Assembly: GCF_029689945.1 (NCBI RefSeq)
Contig: NZ_CP121451.1
Location: 2,232,001-2,296,000, forward strand
Origin: Paenibacillus amylolyticus
Lineage (GTDB): Bacteria; Bacillota; Bacilli; Paenibacillales; Paenibacillaceae
Direction of reading: 5' to 3'
DNA: 64,000 nt
In this document: positions 61,925-64,000 of the stretch, one piece after another
How positions within the stretch are numbered: position 1 is the stretch's first letter
Layout of the letters: each line of letters starts with the position of its first letter
Notes under the pieces: model-generated
What the model was told of the DNA's origin: nothing
Seen by the model: only the letters and a program-made list of their open reading frames with translations
Databases searched by the model: none
Program-made: the position numbers and the translations under genes

Positions 61925-63040
61925 ATGAAGACAAAGCGACATACCGACATGGTAACCCGAAGTATGGGTGAAGGGATCCTCCTGGTTTTCATTGTCCTTG
62001 CAGTTGTTTTGTATGTATTGTATACATATGGTTATATTGCTCCATTTGCTGGCTGGAGTCATCTGATTCAATCGGGTCTTGCGTTATTGCTGCTTCTGAT
62101 TGGAATTGGTGCGGTCTTTGGATTCTACCAGAGTTATCGGGTTAAACGCCGGCTTGAACTGCTGCGGGAAACACTTCTACTGTGGGAGAAGGGCTCTCTA
62201 TCACGCACTGTACCTGATCTGGGCGATGATGATGTGGGCCGTTTAAGTGAGCAACTTGGACGAATCGGCAAAAAGTGGGAAGATCAGGTATCTTCTCTCC
62301 AGCGATTGTCTACTCATAATGCACAGCTTGCGGAGCAAGCCCGAATAACGGCTATTGTGGAAGAGCGGCAGCGGCTGGCAAGGGAGCTGCATGATGCGGT
62401 ATCGCAGCAATTGTTCGCGATCTCCATGACAGCAACGGCCGTTGGACGGAAGATGGAGAAGGATTTTGAACGTGCTCAGCGGCAGGTGGCTCTGATTGAG
62501 GAGATGGCTTCGGTAGCACAGTCCGAGATGCGAGCATTATTGTTACATCTGCGGCCAGTCTATCTGGAGGGCAAACAACTCGAACAAGGTCTGCGTGATC
62601 TGGTGATGGAACTGAAAACAAAAGTACCCATGGATATTGTGCTCGAAATAGATGAAGATATTGATCTGATTAAAGGCATCGAGAATCATCTGTTCCGCAT
62701 CATTCAGGAGGCTATGTCCAATACGTTACGGCATGCGAAGGCGGAGAAAATGGAGATACGGCTCCAGCGCCGTACGGATGCGATCCGGGTACTGATTCGT
62801 GATGATGGGCAAGGCTTTGATCTGGATGAGAATAAACAGGCTTCCTACGGTCTGGCCAACATGCGTGAACGGGTTACGGAGATTGGTGGAGCCATACAAT
62901 TTGTAACGGCGCCTGGTAAGGGAACGCGAATTGAGATTACGATACCTTTGATGAGTGATGAAAGCGAGGAAGAACATGTCAATGGAACCGGAAGTCGAAA
63001 CGGAGACAGAAACGTCGATCAAAGTATTACTCGTGGATGA
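61925..63040 (+). CDS. liaS: LiaS-like sensor histidine kinase
   Basis: A 371-residue membrane kinase with two helices (ILLVFIVLAVVLYVLYTYGY and SHLIQSGLALLLLLIGIGAVF), only a short outer loop, a HAMP-like segment, the HisKA_3 box ERQRLARELHDAVSQQLFAIS and HATPase (NTLRHAKAEK, RDDGQGFDLD, GLANMRERVTEIGG). The short loop marks an intramembrane-sensing kinase that relies on LiaF. AGGAGGAG precedes the ATG. Its end overlaps liaR by 65 bases. Confidence 0.9.
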   Translation: MKTKRHTDMVTRSMGEGILLVFIVLAVVLYVLYTYGYIAPFAGWSHLIQSGLALLLLLIGIGAVFGFYQSYRVKRRLELLRETLLLWEKGSLSRTVPDLGDDDVGRLSEQLGRIGKKWEDQVSSLQRLSTHNAQLAEQARITAIVEERQRLARELHDAVSQQLFAISMTATAVGRKMEKDFERAQRQVALIEEMASVAQSEMRALLLHLRPVYLEGKQLEQGLRDLVMELKTKVPMDIVLEIDEDIDLIKGIENHLFRIIQEAMSNTLRHAKAEKMEIRLQRRTDAIRVLIRDDGQGFDLDENKQASYGLANMRERVTEIGGAIQFVTAPGKGTRIEITIPLMSDESEEEHVNGTGSRNGDRNVDQSITRG

Positions 63041-63650
63041 TCATGAGATGGTCCGTATTGGTCTTGCAGCGGTACTGGATACCGAAGATGGAATTGAAGT
63101 TGTTGGTGAAGCAGGCAGTGGAGAGGAAGGCATTCGGCTTGCGCAGGAATATAAGCCTGATGTGGTTCTGATGGATCTGGTGATGGAAGGCATGGATGGC
63201 ATTGAGGCTACCCGTCAGGTACTTAAAATGTATCCGGAGTGCAAAGTCATCGTGTTAACCAGTTACCTGGATGATGAAAAAATGTATCCTGTTATTGAAG
63301 CAGGCGCATTCAGTTATCTGTTGAAAACATCAAGAGCCAATGAAGTGGCAGATGCGATTCGCGCAGCAGCTCGCGGACAATCCGTTCTGGAGTCACAGGT
63401 TGCTTCAAAAATGATGAATCGATTCCGGCAGCCACAGGCAGCAGCCCCTTTGCATGATGAATTGACCGAACGTGAGATGGATGTACTCCGGTTGCTGGCT
63501 AAAGGCAAATCGAATCAGGACATCGCGGATGATCTGATCATCGGCATTAAGACGGTCAAATTCCATGTTACGAATTTACTCGCAAAATTGGGCGTAGACG
63601 ACCGTACACAGGCCGCGATCTATGCGTATAAGAATGGACTTGCAGAGTAA
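62976..63650 (+). CDS. liaR: LiaR-like response regulator
   Basis: A 224-residue NarL/FixJ-type regulator: receiver (VLLVDDHEMVRIGL, phosphosite Asp in DVVLMDLVMEGMDG, LKTSRANEVADAI) and a LuxR-type helix-turn-helix (LTEREMDVLRLLAKGKSNQDIADDLIIGIKTVKFHVTNLLAKLGVDDRTQAA). GAGGAAG supports ATG 62976 inside the end of liaS. It should activate the liaI-psp genes upstream. Confidence 0.9.
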   Translation: MSMEPEVETETETSIKVLLVDDHEMVRIGLAAVLDTEDGIEVVGEAGSGEEGIRLAQEYKPDVVLMDLVMEGMDGIEATRQVLKMYPECKVIVLTSYLDDEKMYPVIEAGAFSYLLKTSRANEVADAIRAAARGQSVLESQVASKMMNRFRQPQAAAPLHDELTEREMDVLRLLAKGKSNQDIADDLIIGIKTVKFHVTNLLAKLGVDDRTQAAIYAYKNGLAE

Positions 63651-63732
63651 TAACAGCGATCGGAAGGTTGTTTTGTCATCGGAGTGGCGAGTGTAAATAT
63701 GGATGAGTTCAATTTAGTTAGAAAAGGTTGAA

Positions 63733-63779
63733 TGTAAAGCTCTGATCTGCCATGTAAGTGGTGGGTGGGGCTTTTTTTG
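63733..63779 (+). terminator. Probable terminator of liaFSR
   Basis: An imperfect stem AAAGCTC...GGGCTTT with an inner CCAT/GTGG pairing is followed by seven T. Confidence 0.5.
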
Positions 63780-63865
63780 ATGTGTTTGGACGAAGTATAG
63801 CTAATGTGGGATAGGGGCATACTGTTGATAGATTCATAGAATGCAAGAATGAACGGGGGATTCAC

Positions 63866-64000
63866 ATGTTAAATCGTTGGATGACAGCAGGTATATTGGC
63901 AATAGCTATCATTATTCTAATCGGTGTGACACAGGTATACGCAGAGAAGAACGAACCCCACAGCCCAACTGGAACAGTTAATCTATACTGCTGACAGTGT
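63866..64000 (+). CDS. N-terminus of a secreted protein (partial, one frame break)
   Basis: ATG 63866 opens a signal-peptide-like MLNRWMTAGILAIAIIILIG, VTQVYAEKNEP. The frame then meets TGA near 63992. Shifting the frame at the CCCC of 63957-63960 gives TAQLEQLIYTADS, which reads like a normal helix and stays open to the window end. ACGGGGGATTCAC precedes the start. I suspect a YwmB-like exported protein but cannot confirm it from so short a piece. Confidence 0.45.

Overview
The window is a chromosomal segment from a low-to-mid GC Firmicute. The 16S rRNA gene, the spore-related yyaC homologue, the Bacillus-type regulators (SigB/RsbVW, SigY/YxlCD, PerR/YgzB/YgxA, LiaFSR) and the style of the hypothetical proteins all point to Paenibacillus. 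The genus is read from memory of 16S and gene style; no database search was run.

Layout. 0-1.4 kb: end of a cytochrome bd oxidase operon (cydA', cydB, a CydS-like small subunit). 1.5-8.7 kb: an MBL-fold hydrolase, an ABC-F ATPase, a CDF transporter, a secreted SH3-like protein and small stress proteins (YtjA-like, YtxG-like, YflT-like). 9.1-18.3 kb: a complete general-stress control island in which a REC-PP2C phosphatase (RsbY-like), a giant hybrid histidine kinase (RsbK-like), a CheR-type methyltransferase (RsbM-like) and a second REC-HK-REC hybrid kinase lie directly upstream of rsbV-rsbW-sigB. 18.4-21.5 kb: CorA and three or four more typical SigB-regulon membrane/stress genes. Six sites with a SigB-like promoter (GTTTNN-N14-GGNTAN-type) sit in front of rsbV and of flanking genes on both strands, so regulator and regulon are physically clustered. 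21.7-30.5 kb: asparaginase, pirin, DUF1128, YyaC, alpha/beta hydrolase, DUF6483, a methyltransferase and an O-antigen-ligase-like membrane protein with a very GC-rich core. 30.5-31.5 kb: about 1 kb of non-coding DNA with a four-copy inverted repeat and a roughly 108-bp tandem repeat. 31.5-47.3 kb: DedA, thioredoxin-like and glyoxalase-II-like genes, a sigY-yxlC-yxlD module, gatCAB, MgtC, a DUF4097 protein, perR, a GH18 hydrolase, ygzB and ygxA.

47.3-54.1 kb: an rRNA operon with tandem promoters, 16S and 23S but no 5S, followed by 15 tRNA genes in the order of the Bacillus subtilis trnD cluster. 54.2-58.0 kb: a methyltransferase and a membrane-bound AraC-type regulator. 58.6-63.7 kb: a Lia/Psp envelope-stress operon with two PspA and two PspC paralogues and the LiaF-LiaS-LiaR sensor module. 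The window ends inside a new secreted-protein gene.

Sequence quality. About 20 reading-frame breaks are spread over otherwise well-conserved genes. Nearly all are a single missing base, mostly in a homopolymer run, and adding one base restores a conserved protein. I read these as sequencing/assembly errors, not pseudogenes, and give the reconstructed spans as single CDS features with the break position noted.
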